Origin: Cryptomeria japonica
Taxonomy: Eukaryota; Streptophyta; Pinopsida; Cupressales; Cupressaceae
Reading direction: 5' to 3'
NCBI RefSeq assembly: GCF_030272615.1
Contig: NC_081415.1
Coordinates: forward strand, 109,140,406-109,204,405
Length of the DNA stretch: 64,000 nt
Numbering within the stretch: position 1 is the stretch's first letter; each line of letters starts with the position of its first letter. The notes under the pieces are model-generated. The model was not told the DNA's origin. It saw only the letters and a list, made by a program, of their open reading frames with translations, and searched no databases. The position numbers and the translations under genes are program-made. Positions 46,541-58,474 of the stretch are shown here, one piece after another.

Positions 46541-47482
46541 TTGCATAAAAATGTTATCAAACTTCCTCCTATAAAACAAATTGATCCTTCAAAACTTGCA
46601 TCCCCTCATTTCAATAACAATTCCTTATGTCAATTTCATCGACAGTCAGGTTATGATACTAAAAAATATTTCACATTAAAGAATAAGATTCAAGACTTGA
46701 TTGATAGTAATACTATATCTATGGTAGGTGCGAATGGTAAAGGGAATAAATTAGTAGCTCCTCCTCATCAAAATCTTAATATTTTCATTGATCCCTTGCC
46801 TTCTCATACCTCTAACATTATTGATATAGTGCCTAATTATTTTTCTTCTGAAGAATTCACCTCTATGGCTCCAAACTTGGTTAATATGGTAGAAACATAA
46901 GATATGCCTAGATATCCTTGCATTAAATTTGACCCTAGTGAGATCATTAGAGAACCCAATGACCCTTTATACATAGTTGTGAAGGTTAAGGATATCCCTT
47001 GTCATGGTGCCCTTATTGATCCCTCTTGCATGGTTAATGTCATAACTGAAGAGTATCTTTTCACTTTACAATTGCATAAACCAATATATGATGCTTCTAA
47101 TGTGATTGTGAAATTATTTGATGGCTTCTCTTGTCCTACCATTGGTTCTATCACCCTTCCTGTTCAAGTTCATACTAAATCCATAGATGTTGACTTTGTT
47201 ATCATACCTTCTTCCAAGTAATTCCATGTGAAGTTGGGATATCTTTGGCTATCTTCCATGAAGGCTATTGCTTCTCCAATCCACAAGTGTCTGAAATTTT
47301 CTCACAATGGAGAAATCATAACCATGAACCATATCTTATTTCATCCATCTGAAAGAAGCCCTGGTATTTCTATTGATTTATTTTGGCCTAAACAATTTCA
47401 ATCTCTTCCATCAAGGAGCAATGCTCTTTTTAAATCTTATCAAAAATTGAAGAAAGATGATTTTATCCTTAAGTCAACCTAG
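46541..47482 (+). pseudogene. Element A knuckle-like motif and protease-like domain
   Basis: 46541-46900 encodes CQFHRQSGYDTKKYFTLKNK, matching the CxxH...H...(C) element before the protease in Ogre/Tat-type gypsy Gag. 46904-47221 plus 47228-47482 encode a retropepsin-like fold: GALIDPSCMVNVITEEYLF, IVKLFDGFSCPTIGSITLP and HVKLGYLWLSSMKAIASPIH. The catalytic spot is D-P-S instead of D-[ST]-G, and the same D-P-S is present in B. Stops at 46898 and 47219 break the frame; B has Gln at the second one (CAA against TAA). Confidence 0.78.
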
Positions 47483-48365
47483 ATCTCCAACACTTGACAT
47501 TCCTATTATTCTTCAAGATGAGGTTCTTCCCCTCATGGATAGAACTAATCTTCCTCCTAAGGAAGATTGCCAACCTATTCCTATGGATATGAATATACCT
47601 TCTCTTAAGGAGAACAACAATATTCTTCCTAAGGTCAGACCTATACCTCCTCCTCATGATGGGCCTGGTCTCCTTCCTACACCTAATATTCCTCCTTTCT
47701 ATGGCAAAGTTTCACCTCCTTCCTCTTATCAAGAAAAGAGGCTTTCTCCTCCTGATGTTAAACCAAAAATATCTCAACCTAAACATTCAACTATCAAGGA
47801 GAAAAACATTCCTACTTGTTCAAATGTTCCTCCTCCTTCTCAACCTTCCATTAAGGCTCGACAAAATCATTGTGTGAGAGAACGCCGATGAAGATGCCAT
47901 GTTCGAGCTCATGAAGCTATCCCTCAAGATACTCAATCTCCTCATATTCTGATAGTTGACATGATTCCCTTTTCTCCCAAGCAAGGTGTTCAACTTACAT
48001 CTCCAAATAATAAGTTGCACAAAACATGTAATGGTTTTACTCCTATTTGTGTTCTTGATCCTATTTCTCTAAACTTTCATGAAGAAATGGGTGAAAATAT
48101 TATTCATAATGGAAATACAACTCTTAATGCTTCTGATAATGAGTATGAGTATGTTGATGTGGAAAAGAATTTATCGGATGAGTTTTCACAAACCCTAATC
48201 TTAGCTCCTAGAATTTAACAAAGTGACTTACAACATGATCGTAGTCCTTTTTTTGATCTTGTGATAGCTCCATCTATTGTGCTCGATGTTGCTCCTCTGG
48301 CATGTTGCTCGCCTTCCCAAAATAGTGATCAACAAGATTGGGAGGCAAATGTCATGCTAGATTAG
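47457..48365 (+). pseudogene. Element A proline-rich C-terminal region
   Basis: After a one-base loss near 47460 the family frame continues in a Pro-rich tail (KVRPIPPPHDGPGLLPTPNI, NVPPPSQPSIK) to a TGA at 47889-47891. It stays open beyond it in the same frame (MIPFSPKQGVQL, ASDNEYEYVDVEKNLSDEFS) and ends at MLD-TAG, 48363-48365. The same TGA and the same final stop occur in B. I do not recognise a function; it takes the place where reverse transcriptase should begin. Confidence 0.65.
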
Positions 48366-49118
48366 AAATATTAGCACTGTAGATCTTCTCTCTCTCTCTC
48401 TCTCTCCCCTTTATTTCTCTATTATTCTTCTATGTCTATCCTTGTTCTTCTATTGTTCCCTTAATGTTTACTTGGGGACGAAGCAAAGCATTGAGATTTT
48501 TTCTTGGTCTCTTTCATGTTGACTCAAAAGAAATCCTCTCTTCCCTTTCTTCTAAGGTAGTGTCTTTCTTTGGGGAATGACAATTATTACATGCACATAC
48601 ATATATGATATACATGAGTTATCATACAACATACTGACCCCAAGGAAAGCGGTACTACCTCATGTTGTATGTTTATTACCCTTGGGTTTATTCCTCGATT
48701 GGGGGCTAAATCCTTGTGATAACATGTTACCTCCCTTCTCTTTCTCTTGGGTGTATCCTACCTTAAAGAAATCACTCCCGATAAGGCATGTGTGATTGCT
48801 TTAACATGGGGGCATACACTCCACTCATGTTTTCCTTCTTGATACATAATTACTTAGTGAACTTTGTTTTTCTTTGTAATCTTTGGTATCCCTACTTTCA
48901 TGACTCATACTAAAGGGAACTTTGCTAATTGCAGTCATGGTTCTCCCCTTCTTGATCTCCCCTTTTACTTTGTCAATTGAAGTCGTAAGATCCTAAGTCC
49001 ACTAGGGGCTTGGTGCATCTTTCCTCCTTGGCATGGTAAAAGTATTTCAATCTTGTTTTCTTATACTTTATCGACAGTATTAGCGTACTCTTATACTCCC
49101 GCTAAAGTGGGGGCTAAA
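48366..49118 (+). other. Element A 3' interior and polypurine tract
   Basis: Non-coding. It starts with a CT microsatellite (48387-48407) and carries cttggggacgaagcaaagc (about 48472), a phrase also present in B. There are two gggggctaaat purine runs, at about 48701 and at 49109-49118; the second is the polypurine tract next to the LTR. Confidence 0.7.
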
Positions 49119-50357
49119 TTTAGTATCATAAAATTGTGACCCTAGCAATTTTTGACTACATTAGGGTCCTCACGCAAATGAGATCAAATCCTCTAGCTTA
49201 TTCAGAGACTAGAGTTTTCTCAAACCTTAGAAACAACTTCTTTCTTGGCCTCTGCATCACCTCGTCCGCACTCTGGCCTAGAGAAAGGGGTAGGACAGGG
49301 GTGTGGTGCCACTATCCCCCCTTTGACAAGGGCATGACACCCTTTTCCTCCTAGGATAGGGGCATGGCACCCCTGTCCCTATTCTATTTTGGGGCAAGGC
49401 CCTTCCTAGGGTTGCATTATTGGTTGTGCATTGGGTGGGAAACTTCCTCGATGTTGGATCATGATGAAAATAAAATCCACTAACATGTATTTAAGGGGGC
49501 ATTCATCCTCTCATTTTCATAAGTTGATAAGGTAGAATTTTGATAAGGTTATGTTGCATAAGCAATCAATAATTCAAAAGAATTCAATCATTCTTTCTAG
49601 CATTGAGCATTCTCAAGTCTTCCTTCAAGGCCAAGTGTTGCATTCAAGTCAAGGATTCAACCATTGAAGAGGAGATTGATTTTAACATTCAATTCCACAC
49701 AAGCACTTCTATCAACATTGCTATCACAACCTCCCTTGAGGTGATTTACAATTCAATCTTTCAATTACATCTACTTGCAAGTACTTTCTTTCATTACTTG
49801 GTTAATTCTAAAATTGGGGTTTCACCTAAAGGTAAACCCCTAATCCCAACCCATTTTCCTCTCTTTTCTATGTGTAGGTTGTAGGTGTGCAATTGTACTT
49901 TCAGATTCAGGCTCCATTTGCAAAGGCAAAAAAACCCTTTTCGTTTCACATATTTTTCGGAGGACTTTGTACATTCCCGCCATGGTTTGGGGAAATTTTC
50001 CTCAAATTCATAGCGAAACTTCATCTCGACATATTACTACCAAATCTAGGTGCACAACTTCATCCCATATTCTAATATCAATTTATAATCAATTCTTTGT
50101 CACTTTTGCACTACATAGTTCAATCAATTCCTTTCCATTTCAAACGAGGAAGAGGGGATCAACTTATCATTCCCATTTCATCCAGAATTCAATCTTCTTC
50201 TATGGAGGGTTGAATCTAGTGGGTTATCCTCTCCTTTTCCAAATGTAATTTGGTGAAAAGTGTTTTAATGGTAATCAATAGTGAAACTCTCATCTCTCAT
50301 TGAGGGAAAGGGTATATTTCCTCTTGATCCATCATTCACCAGTTTTCACACATTACA
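49119..50357 (+). repeat. 3' LTR of element A
   Basis: Follows the purine run; starts TTTAGTATCATAAAATTG (terminal TG decayed to TT) and ends cacattaca at 50357. Frames 49603-49884 and 49967-50248 mirror those in the 5' LTR. Confidence 0.85.
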
Positions 50358-50610
50358 CATCAATAGGAAATATATTTCACCCTCATTTTTTGGATATTAA
50401 ACCCCCCAATATGAATGCACGTGATATAATATTGTCTATCCAATGAAGCCCCCATGCTAGTATTAAGTCTGTAGTAGGATTGCTTTCTTCTATATAGCCT
50501 TTTTATTAAATTTGGTCAATTAGAAATATTATCTATTAAACTTAATAAGGATTATTTTTAATTTCCAATGAAATATATGACCATTAGATAAACCCTATTA
50601 CATATATATA
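50358..50610 (+). other. Spacer between elements A and B
   Basis: 253 bases of target DNA, probably the continuation of element H's 3' LTR. It contains attaaaccccccaatatg, similar to tttaaaaccccctattatc on the other side of A. It ends in a short TA run where B inserted. Confidence 0.55.
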
Positions 50611-51878
50611 TGTAGTGTCATGAAATTGTGACCCTTTCTATTTGCGACCACCTTAGGGTCTTCACGTTGGTGATTTGAATCCCTATGCTTGATCAGAGAC
50701 CCGAGACTTTCTCAACCCCCCCAGAATCTGTCTTGTTCTTCCTTGTGCATTGCCTGAACCTGCTTCCTATCCTGAGACAAGGGTAGGAAAGGGGCATGGT
50801 GCCCCTATCCCCCCTAGGACAGGGGTTTCGATGCCCTTGTCCTTTCCCTATTTTGGGGCCCCCTCTGTCTTATCTCTGCATTGGACTTTGCATCAAGCAA
50901 AAAAAACTTCCCTTGTGTCGACCTGTGATGGAAAATCAGTCAATTAAGCCTAATTAATGAATATATAAGTCACATTTACCTTCCCATTTGCATGAAGTAA
51001 TAAGTTGGAAGTTTTCATCAATCACGCATTCAAGCAATCAAGCATTCCTTTCCAACATTGAGCATTCTCAAGTCTATCTTCAAGGCTAGGTATTGCATTC
51101 AAGCAATCAAGCATTCATTTCCAACATTGAGCATTCTCAATTCTACCTTCAAGGCTAGGTATTGCATTCAAGTCAGGGATTCAACCATTGAAGAGGAGAT
51201 CCCTTTTAACATTCAATTCAATACAAGAAAATTTGTCTGTATTCTATCTACAACCTCCCTTGAGGCGACTTACATTTCAGTCTTTCATTGACATTTACTT
51301 GCAAGTACTTTCTTTCTTCATTTGGTTAATTCTAAAACTGGGGTTTGACCTAAATTCAAAGCCCCAATCCCAACCCCTTTTCCTCTCTTTTCCATGTGTA
51401 GGTTGTAGGTATGCAGTTGTGTTTGCAGATTTGGACCCCATTTGTAGAGGCAAAGAAACCCTTTTTGTTTCATGAATTTTTTGGAGGACTGTGGACACTT
51501 TTAGCATGACCTGACAAATTTTCCTCAAATGCACAAGCAGCTTTGTCTTGACATATTATAACAAGATCCGGGTGCACAGCTTCGTCTCACGCTTCTATCT
51601 CAAGTTATAATCAGTTCTTTTCTACTTTTACACTTAACATAATCCAATCATTTTCCATTCTAAAAGATGGGTTATCTTATCATTTCTATCCCATTATCAA
51701 TTCATTTAGTATTCAATCTCTTCCCTAAGAGATTGGATCTAGTGAATTCCCCCTCTTTTAAACCTAATGTGAATAAGGTGTTTGAAGGGAAATCCGCAGT
51801 GAAACTTTCATCCCTCCTCAGAGGGAAGAAAAGTTTTCCTCTTGATCTCTCCATCATTCACCCTTTTTCACCATTACA
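50611..51878 (+). repeat. 5' LTR of element B
   Basis: Starts TGTAGTGTCATGAAATTGTG, ends CACCATTACA. It contains a local duplication of about 78 bp (gcattcaagcaatcaagcat / ttgagcattctcaa words at 51025-51105 and 51103-51180), which accounts for its being longer than the 3' LTR. Confidence 0.82.
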
Positions 51879-53087
51879 TTTTGGTGAGCCTGATGTCTTA
51901 CATGCTTTGTTCTGAAAATCATTGCAAATTGAAATTGAATGTAGTGGTTAATTCATTCAAAACCCTAGTTTTTAAAATTGCAATTGAACTCATGTTTTGC
52001 AAAATGATTGCTTGTTATTGTCTTAAATCTGAAAATTTCTTTGTTTGTCAAATTCAATTTCTTCATTGTCTTGTTCAATTTGCAAATCAAATTCAGAAAA
52101 TTAAGAGGTTAATTGTCAAAACCCTAATTTTTAAAAATCATCTTGAAATTGTGCAAAAATTCAATTTCCATTTAATTTTTAGATTTGTGAATGTTTTCAG
52201 ACTTATTTTCTGTCCTAAAATTCAAAATTTTCAATTTCCCTCCTTTTTCAAAATTCAAAATTTTAAAAATTCATTGGTTACGTCCTCAAACCCTAATTTT
52301 TAAATTTAATTGGATTTTGTGCAAATTTCAATCAATTTCAGTTTTCTAAACATTTTTCAAGGTGTCCCTATCAATTAGGTTTTACCCTTTTCAAAATTTC
52401 AATCCAATTCCTCATTTTTTTTGAAAACCCTAATTGGGTCCTATTTTCCCATTCAAAACTTCATTTTGTCTACCTAGAGATTGTAAAATTCACCATTTTT
52501 TTGGGGTTCTCTTTTAAATCATCGTAACTTTCATCCCTGAAAATTTTGAAAAATGTTGGTCAGACCGTGTGCACTTTCAACATGATCCCTGACTTTTTTC
52601 CCAAAATTTTGGGAGACGGTTATGACCATATTTAACAACTTAAATCTAGAAAATTAGTTGATTTTGTCGATTTTTGATCCCTCTAAATCAAAAATACCTT
52701 CCAATTTCAACATTTTAACTTTCAAGAATTTTTTTAAAATTAAGTGGTTAGTTATACTCTGCCTTGATTTTAAAAATTATGATTTTATCAATTTTAAAAT
52801 TAAGTGGTATCCCATTGGCCTTAATTTTAAATTCCAATTTCCTTTAATTTATCATAAACATTATTTTTTGGAAATTGTGTCATTTTCTTCTTCCAACAAA
52901 GTCAAATTGTTTAATCATTATTTTCTCAAATTTTGCATTATTCAATTTTTGGGCACTTTATTCCTATTATTCAAAATTCAAATTTTCTCTCCAGTGCATG
53001 AGTTTTACCACTATTAGTCCTACCTACACTATTCCTGTTAGATGAAGCATTAGAATTAAGGCTTCCCAAGGTTTAATTACTAAGGAG
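51879..53087 (+). other. Element B leader
   Basis: About 1.2 kb, alignable with the leader of A. The primer-site candidate is TGGTGAGCCTGATG at 51882. Like A's it begins TGGTGA; I cannot assign the tRNA. Frames 51842-52303 and 52658-53017 are AT-rich by-products and unsupported. Confidence 0.6.
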
Positions 53088-55007
53088 ATGGAGCATAATT
53101 TGGGTGACTTATTTAATGAGGATAATGCCATCCTACTCATATCCCTATTTATCCAATTGATGAATCCCATGATGAACAAGAAGAAGCTTTCACTAGAGTT
53201 TCCATAGATCAACTTTCAAAATTGGACAATCAATTTGATAATTTTCAACAATGGATGTCCCAAGAATACCCTAATAGTGAATCTCTTCCATTAATTGAAT
53301 GCCTTAAACACATGATTCAAAGTGATAAGAATGGAACTGATATATTTTATGGCATTTCTCATACTGTTGATTCTAATATCATGCCTATAAAGAGTTGTGC
53401 TAAGAACTTAGGTTATTCACAACCTTCAAATCAAATCAATTCTTCTATTCTTTTGTCTACTCCAATGGCTAGTATTCCTACCTTCACTTCAAACATCATA
53501 GCAACATCAATTCAAAATGTCATTCCTACAACAATTGGTCATGGGGGGAATCCCTCTTCTTAATTTAATCCTTCATTTTTACCTGTCTTCAATAAGTATT
53601 TCTAACATCCCTCAACCAATCAGTGTGACACAAGGGGGCAATTCATTCAACAATTTTGTTCCTAATTTAAGTGTCCCATTTCCTACTTAATCATCACCTA
53701 TGCCTACTTATCATAATGTCCCACCACCTTATTCTCAATCCATGCCTTCCTTTAATAACATCACACCACCTTCTCAATCAACCATGTCTCACATCAATTC
53801 TTCTACCAAAGCAAGCATTAACAATCTTGCTCAAATTGTCTTCATTACAAAAACAAATTGCTTCCATGAATCAATCCAAGTTTAGTGTGCCCACATTTGA
53901 TGTTGGGAGACTACTTTCTCTTGATATTGTTAAAGCTATCTAACCTAAGAATGTTGAGGTCCCTCAATTGGAACTCTATAATGGAAAAGGTGATCCTCTC
54001 ATGCATGTTAAAATATTTCCAACCTTGTGCACTGATTTTGCTTATGATCAAACATTGCTTGAAAAATTGTTTACAAGAACACTAAGAGATAAGGATTTAT
54101 AATGGTATTACTCTTTGCCTTCTTATTCTATCACTTATTTTCAACAATTAGAAAATTCTTTCATTCAACAATTTCAAAATAACATTGGTCCTACAATCAC
54201 TTTGACTGATTTAATGCATTGTAAACAAGTTGTTAAAGAAAAAGTGACTGATTTTATTGGTAGATACAAGCATTTGTGTGCTCAAGTTTATTTTCTTGTA
54301 CCTAATAATGATATTCAAAGAATTTTCATTTCTAATTTGCAAAAAGATATCAAGGAAAAGCTTATTTTGTGTGAGTTTACTTCCTTTCTGCAGTTGTGTG
54401 CAACATTCCACAATTATCAACTAGTTCTGAGTCAAATGGAGCAATCTACTCCTATGGCTCCAGGTGATAAGGGAGGGAGTTTTCAACAACCATTTGAGAA
54501 GTTCAAATCAACAAAAAACTTCAAGTTCAATGATACAATCAACAAAAACAATGTGAATGCTACAATAGGTGTGCCTCCTATTTCTAAATTCTTTAAAAGA
54601 GAAAGATAATTTACTCCTTTGAATGAATCTTTACATAGTATTATGTCTCATTTGTTACAAATAAATGTTATCAAACTTCTTGATATCAAACCAGTTGACC
54701 CATCTAATCTTGCATCCCCTTATTTTGATATAAATTCTTTTTGTCAATTTCATCATCAACCTGGTCATGATACTAAGAAATATTTTGCATTGAAAAGTAA
54801 GATTGAAGATTTGTTTAATGATAATACTAGATCTGTGGCAAGTGCAAATGATAAGGGAAAAAAATCAATAGCTCCTCCTAATCAAAATCTTAAGATTTTC
54901 ACTGATCCTTTACCTTCTTGTACCTCTAACATGATTGAGACTGAACATACCTCTTTCTCTCCTTCCGACCTTACTACCATAGCTCCAAATTTGGTGAACA
55001 TGGTATA
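53088..55007 (+). pseudogene. Element B Gag region
   Basis: The ATG at 53088 matches A's start (MEHNLGDLFNEDN) but the frame shifts within 60 bases. Pieces then follow: 53222-53563 (FDNFQQWMSQEYPNSESLPL), a broken Ser/Pro-rich part, then 54115-54609 with the Gag domain (LTDLMHCKQVVKEKVTDFIG). From 54619 comes the knuckle-like CQFHHQPGHDTKKYFALKSK. The part around 53930-54110 reads like A's ELYNGKGDPL segment with stops. Gag is clearly recognisable but not functional. Confidence 0.82.
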
Positions 55008-55434
55008 GAAACAAAAGACACCTAAGGATCCTTGTATTACATTTGACCCTAGTGAGACCATTAGGGAACTTGATGGGCTTTTATACATAGTTGTGAAGGC
55101 TAAGGACATACCTTTCCATGGTGCTCTTGTTGATCCCTCTTGCATGGTTAACGTTATCACTAAGGAATATCCCTTCACTTTACAATTGTATAAACTGATC
55201 TATGATGAATCTAATGTGGTTGTGAAGTTATTTGATGGATTTTCTTGTCCTACCATTGGTTCTATTACTCTTCCTGTTGAAGATCACACTAAATCTAGGG
55301 ATGTCAATTTTTCTATCATTCGTTCTTCCAAGCAATTCCATGTGAAGTTGGGCTACCCTTGGCTATCTTCCATGAAGGCTATTACTTATCCTATTCATAA
55401 GTGTTTGAATTTTCTCACAATGGAGAAATCATAA
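55008..55434 (+). pseudogene. Element B protease-like domain
   Basis: Reads GALVDPSCMVNVITKEYPFT, VVKLFDGFSCPTIGSITLP and HVKLGYPWLSSMKAI, parallel to A with the same D-P-S in place of D-[ST]-G. A frameshift near 55410 (lost base) moves into the next open part at 55401. Confidence 0.78.
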
Positions 55435-56480
55435 CCGTGAACCATAGCTTATTTCGCCCATCTGAAAGAAGCCCTAGTGTTCCTATTGATCTCTTTTGGC
55501 CTAATCAATTTCAATCTCTTCCACAAAGGAGTGATGCTCTTTTCCAATCTTATAAAAAATGGAAGAATGATATGGTCTTATACTTGAGTCAACCTAGATC
55601 CCCAACAATTGGCATTCCCATCCTTCTTGAAGATGAAATCCTTCCCCTAACAGATAGGACTAATCTTTCTCCTAAGGAAAATCCTCAACCTATTCCTATG
55701 GATGTGATCATGCCTCCTCCTAAGAAGAACAACAATATTCCTCCTAAGGTTAGACCTATACCACCTCCTCATGATGGACCCGGTATCCTTTCTACACCTA
55801 ATATTCCTCCTTTATATGGCACAATTCCACCTCCTTTCTCTTATAGAGAGAAGAGGTCGGCCTCTCCTCTTGTCCAACCTAAAATACCTCAACCAAAGCC
55901 TTTAACTATCAAAGAGGAGAATGTTCCTCCTTTCATAAATATCCCTCCTCTTTCTCAGTCTTCCACTAAGACTCAATGGAATCATTGTACGAGAGACCGC
56001 CAATGAAGGCATATTGCTTGAGCTTGTGAAGTTGTTCCTCAAACCATTCAATCTCCCAAGACTCTAACAATTGATATGATTCCATTTTCTCCTAAGAAAG
56101 ATGTTGAAACTACATCTCCAAATCATAAGTTGCATAAAATGTGTGATGGTTTTACTCCTATTCATGTTCGTGCTCCTCTTTCTATAAATCTTGATGAAGA
56201 AATGAGTCAAAATGTTATTAATAATGTAAATACAACTCCTAATGCTTCTGATAGTGACTATGAATATATTGGTGTGGATAAGCATTTATCAATTGAATTT
56301 TCACAAACCCTAATCCTAGCTCATAGAATTGAACAAAGTGACTTACCACATGAGCATAGTCCTTGTTTGGATCTTGTGATAGCTCCATCTACCGTGTTTG
56401 ATGTCGCTCCTCTGGCATGTTGCTCGCCTTCATGAAATAGTGATCAACAAGATTGGGAGGTGGATGTCATGCTAGATTAG
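55401..56480 (+). pseudogene. Element B proline-rich C-terminal region
   Basis: 201 open codons to TGA 56004-56006 (FSHNGEIITVNHSLFRPSER, VRPIPPPHDGPGILSTPNIP, VPPFINIPPLSQSS). The same frame goes on after the TGA (MIPFSPKKDVET, ASDSDYEYIGVDKHLSIEFS) and ends at MLD-TAG, 56478-56480. The internal TGA is at the same place as in A. Confidence 0.65.
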
Positions 56481-57208
56481 CGATATTAGCACTGCAGATC
56501 TTCTCTCTCTCTCTCTCCTTTCTTTCTCTTTTGTGACTATTCTTCTATTTTTTTCAATGTCTACTTGAGGATGATGCAAAGCATTGAGATCCCTTTTGGT
56601 CTCTTTCATGTTTACTCAAAGGACATCCTCTCTTCCCTGTCTTCTAAGGTAATGTCCTTTATTTGGGGAATGATGATCATTATATGCACATATACATATA
56701 TGATATACATGAGCAATCATACAACATACTAACCCTCAGGAAAGGGAAACTACCTTGCATTTTATATTCATTATCCTTGGGTTTATTCCTCAACTAGGGG
56801 CTAAATCATTGCGATAACATGCTCCCTCTCTTCTCTCTCTCGGGTGTATCCTACATTAAATAAATCACTTCTGATAAGGCATGCATGATCACTTTAACAT
56901 GGGGGCATACACTCCGCTCATATTTTCCTTCTTGGTACTTGAAGTTATTTAGTAAACTTGGCTTTTCTTTATAATTTTGGTATTTTTTTCATGACTCATA
57001 GTGAGGGGAACCTTTCTACTTGTAGTCATGGTTTTCTCTTCTTGATCTTCCCTTTTACTTTGTCAATCGATGTTATAAGATCCTTAGTCCACTAGGGGCT
57101 TGGTGCATCTTGCCTCCTTGACGTGGTAGAAGTCTTCCAATCTTGTTTCCTTATACTTTATCAATAGTATTGGTATACACTTATACTCCCAATTAAGTGG
57201 GGGATAAA
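56481..57208 (+). other. Element B 3' interior and polypurine tract
   Basis: Non-coding, alignable with A: CT microsatellite (56502-56518), cttgaggatgatgcaaagc, and the tract aagtgggggataaa ending at 57208. Confidence 0.7.
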
Positions 57209-58385
57209 TGTAGTTTCATGAAATTATGATCCTTGCAATTTGTGACCACATTAGGGTATTCATGTTGGTGATTCAAATCCCTAAGCTTGATTGGAGACCT
57301 GAGACTTGTTGAACCCCTGTAAACTATCTTGTTCTAACCTTCGCATTTCCTGAACCTAGTTCTTGTCCCAAGACAAGGGAAGGATAGGGGTGTGGTGCCC
57401 TTGTCCTTGCCCTATTTTGGGGCCCCCTCTATCTTATCTTTGCATTGGACTTTGCATTAAGCGGGAAAAAATTTCCTTGTGTCAGCCTATGATGAAAAAC
57501 AAGTCAATTAACCCTAATTGATGGATATATGTTGCATTTACCTTCCCATTTGCATGAAGTAATAAGTTGGAAGTTTTCATCCATCACACATTCGAGCATT
57601 CAAGAGTGTTTAAGAATTCAAGAATTCCTTTCTAGCATTGATCATTCTCAAGTCTCCCTTCAAGGCTAGGTGTTGAATTCAAGTCAAGGATTCAACCATT
57701 GAAGAGGCGATCCCTTTCAAAATTCAATTCAATACAAGAAAATCTATCTACATTCTATCTACAACCTCCCTTGAGGTGACTTACATTTCAGTCTTTCATT
57801 TACATTTACTTGCAAGTACTATCTTTCAACATTTGGTTAATTCCAAAACTGGGGTTTGACCTGAAGGGAAACCCCCAATCCCAACCCCTTTTCCTCTCTT
57901 TTCTATGTGTAGGTTGTAGGTGCGTAAATGTTCTTGCATATTTGGACTCCATTTGCAGAGGCAAAGAAACCCTTTTTGTTTCACGGATTTTTGGAGGACC
58001 GTGGACATTTTCAGCACGTCCCGACAACTTTTCCTCAAATTCATAGGGAAGCTTCGTCTCGACATATTATAACCAGGTCTAGGTGCACGAATTCATCTCA
58101 TGCTTCTATCTCAAGTTTTAATTAGTTTGTTTCTACTTTTACACTTAACATAATCCAAAAATTTTCCATTCTAAAAGAGGGATTAGCTTATCATTTCTAT
58201 CTCATTATCAATTTATTCAGTATTCAATCTCTTCCCTAAGAGATTGGATCTAGTGAATTCCCCCTTTTTTAAATGTAATGTGAATAAGGTGTTTGAAGGG
58301 AAATCTAGAGTGAAACTTTCATCTCTCTTAAGAGGGAAGAAAACCTTTCCTCTTGATCTCTCCATCATTCACCCTTTTTCACCAT

Positions 58386-58388
<3 letters not shown>
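57209..58388 (+). repeat. 3' LTR of element B
   Basis: Starts TGTAGTTTCATGAAATTATG; ends caccattac, where the terminal A is no longer separable from the TA run that follows. Frames at 57810-58471 lie within it and the TA run and are unsupported. Confidence 0.82.

Positions 58389-58449
<61 letters not shown>
58389..58449 (+). repeat. TA microsatellite, about 30 units
   Basis: Uninterrupted (TA)n. A short TA run is also on the left side of B (50602-50610), so B probably inserted into this tract, which later grew on the right. Confidence 0.95.
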
Positions 58450-58451
<2 letters not shown>

Positions 58452-58474
58452 ATGGAAATATATCTATATAAGTG

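Larger units (their letters stand above)
42521..50357 (+). mobile_element. Element A: gypsy-like LTR element with Gag-protease only
   Basis: LTRs are 42521-43756 and 49119-50357 (1,236 and 1,239 bp), with flanks CACCA and CATCA, a target duplication with one C/T difference. One ancestral reading frame (44960-48365) covers Gag, a knuckle-like motif, a protease-like domain and a proline-rich tail. There is no reverse transcriptase, RNase H or integrase in the 5.4-kb interior. Element B, 254 bp downstream, has the same plan, so the lack of pol is a property of the family. This resembles what has been called TR-GAG elements in plants. Confidence 0.87.
50611..58388 (+). mobile_element. Element B: second copy of the Gag-protease-only family
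   Basis: LTRs are 50611-51878 (1,268 bp) and 57209-58388 (1,180 bp); the ancestral frame is 53088-56480. Order and content equal those of A, again with no reverse transcriptase, RNase H or integrase. Both flanks are TA runs, so the target duplication is hidden in a microsatellite. B has more frameshifts than A. LTRs of B differ from those of A mainly in the first 400 bases, so these are two subfamilies or one diverged family rather than a recent duplication. Confidence 0.85.

Noticed and set aside
51842-53017. Frames of 153 and 119 codons in the leader of element B
   Set aside because: Very AT-rich, Phe/Ile/Lys-dominated, without counterparts in the leader of element A in the same frame.
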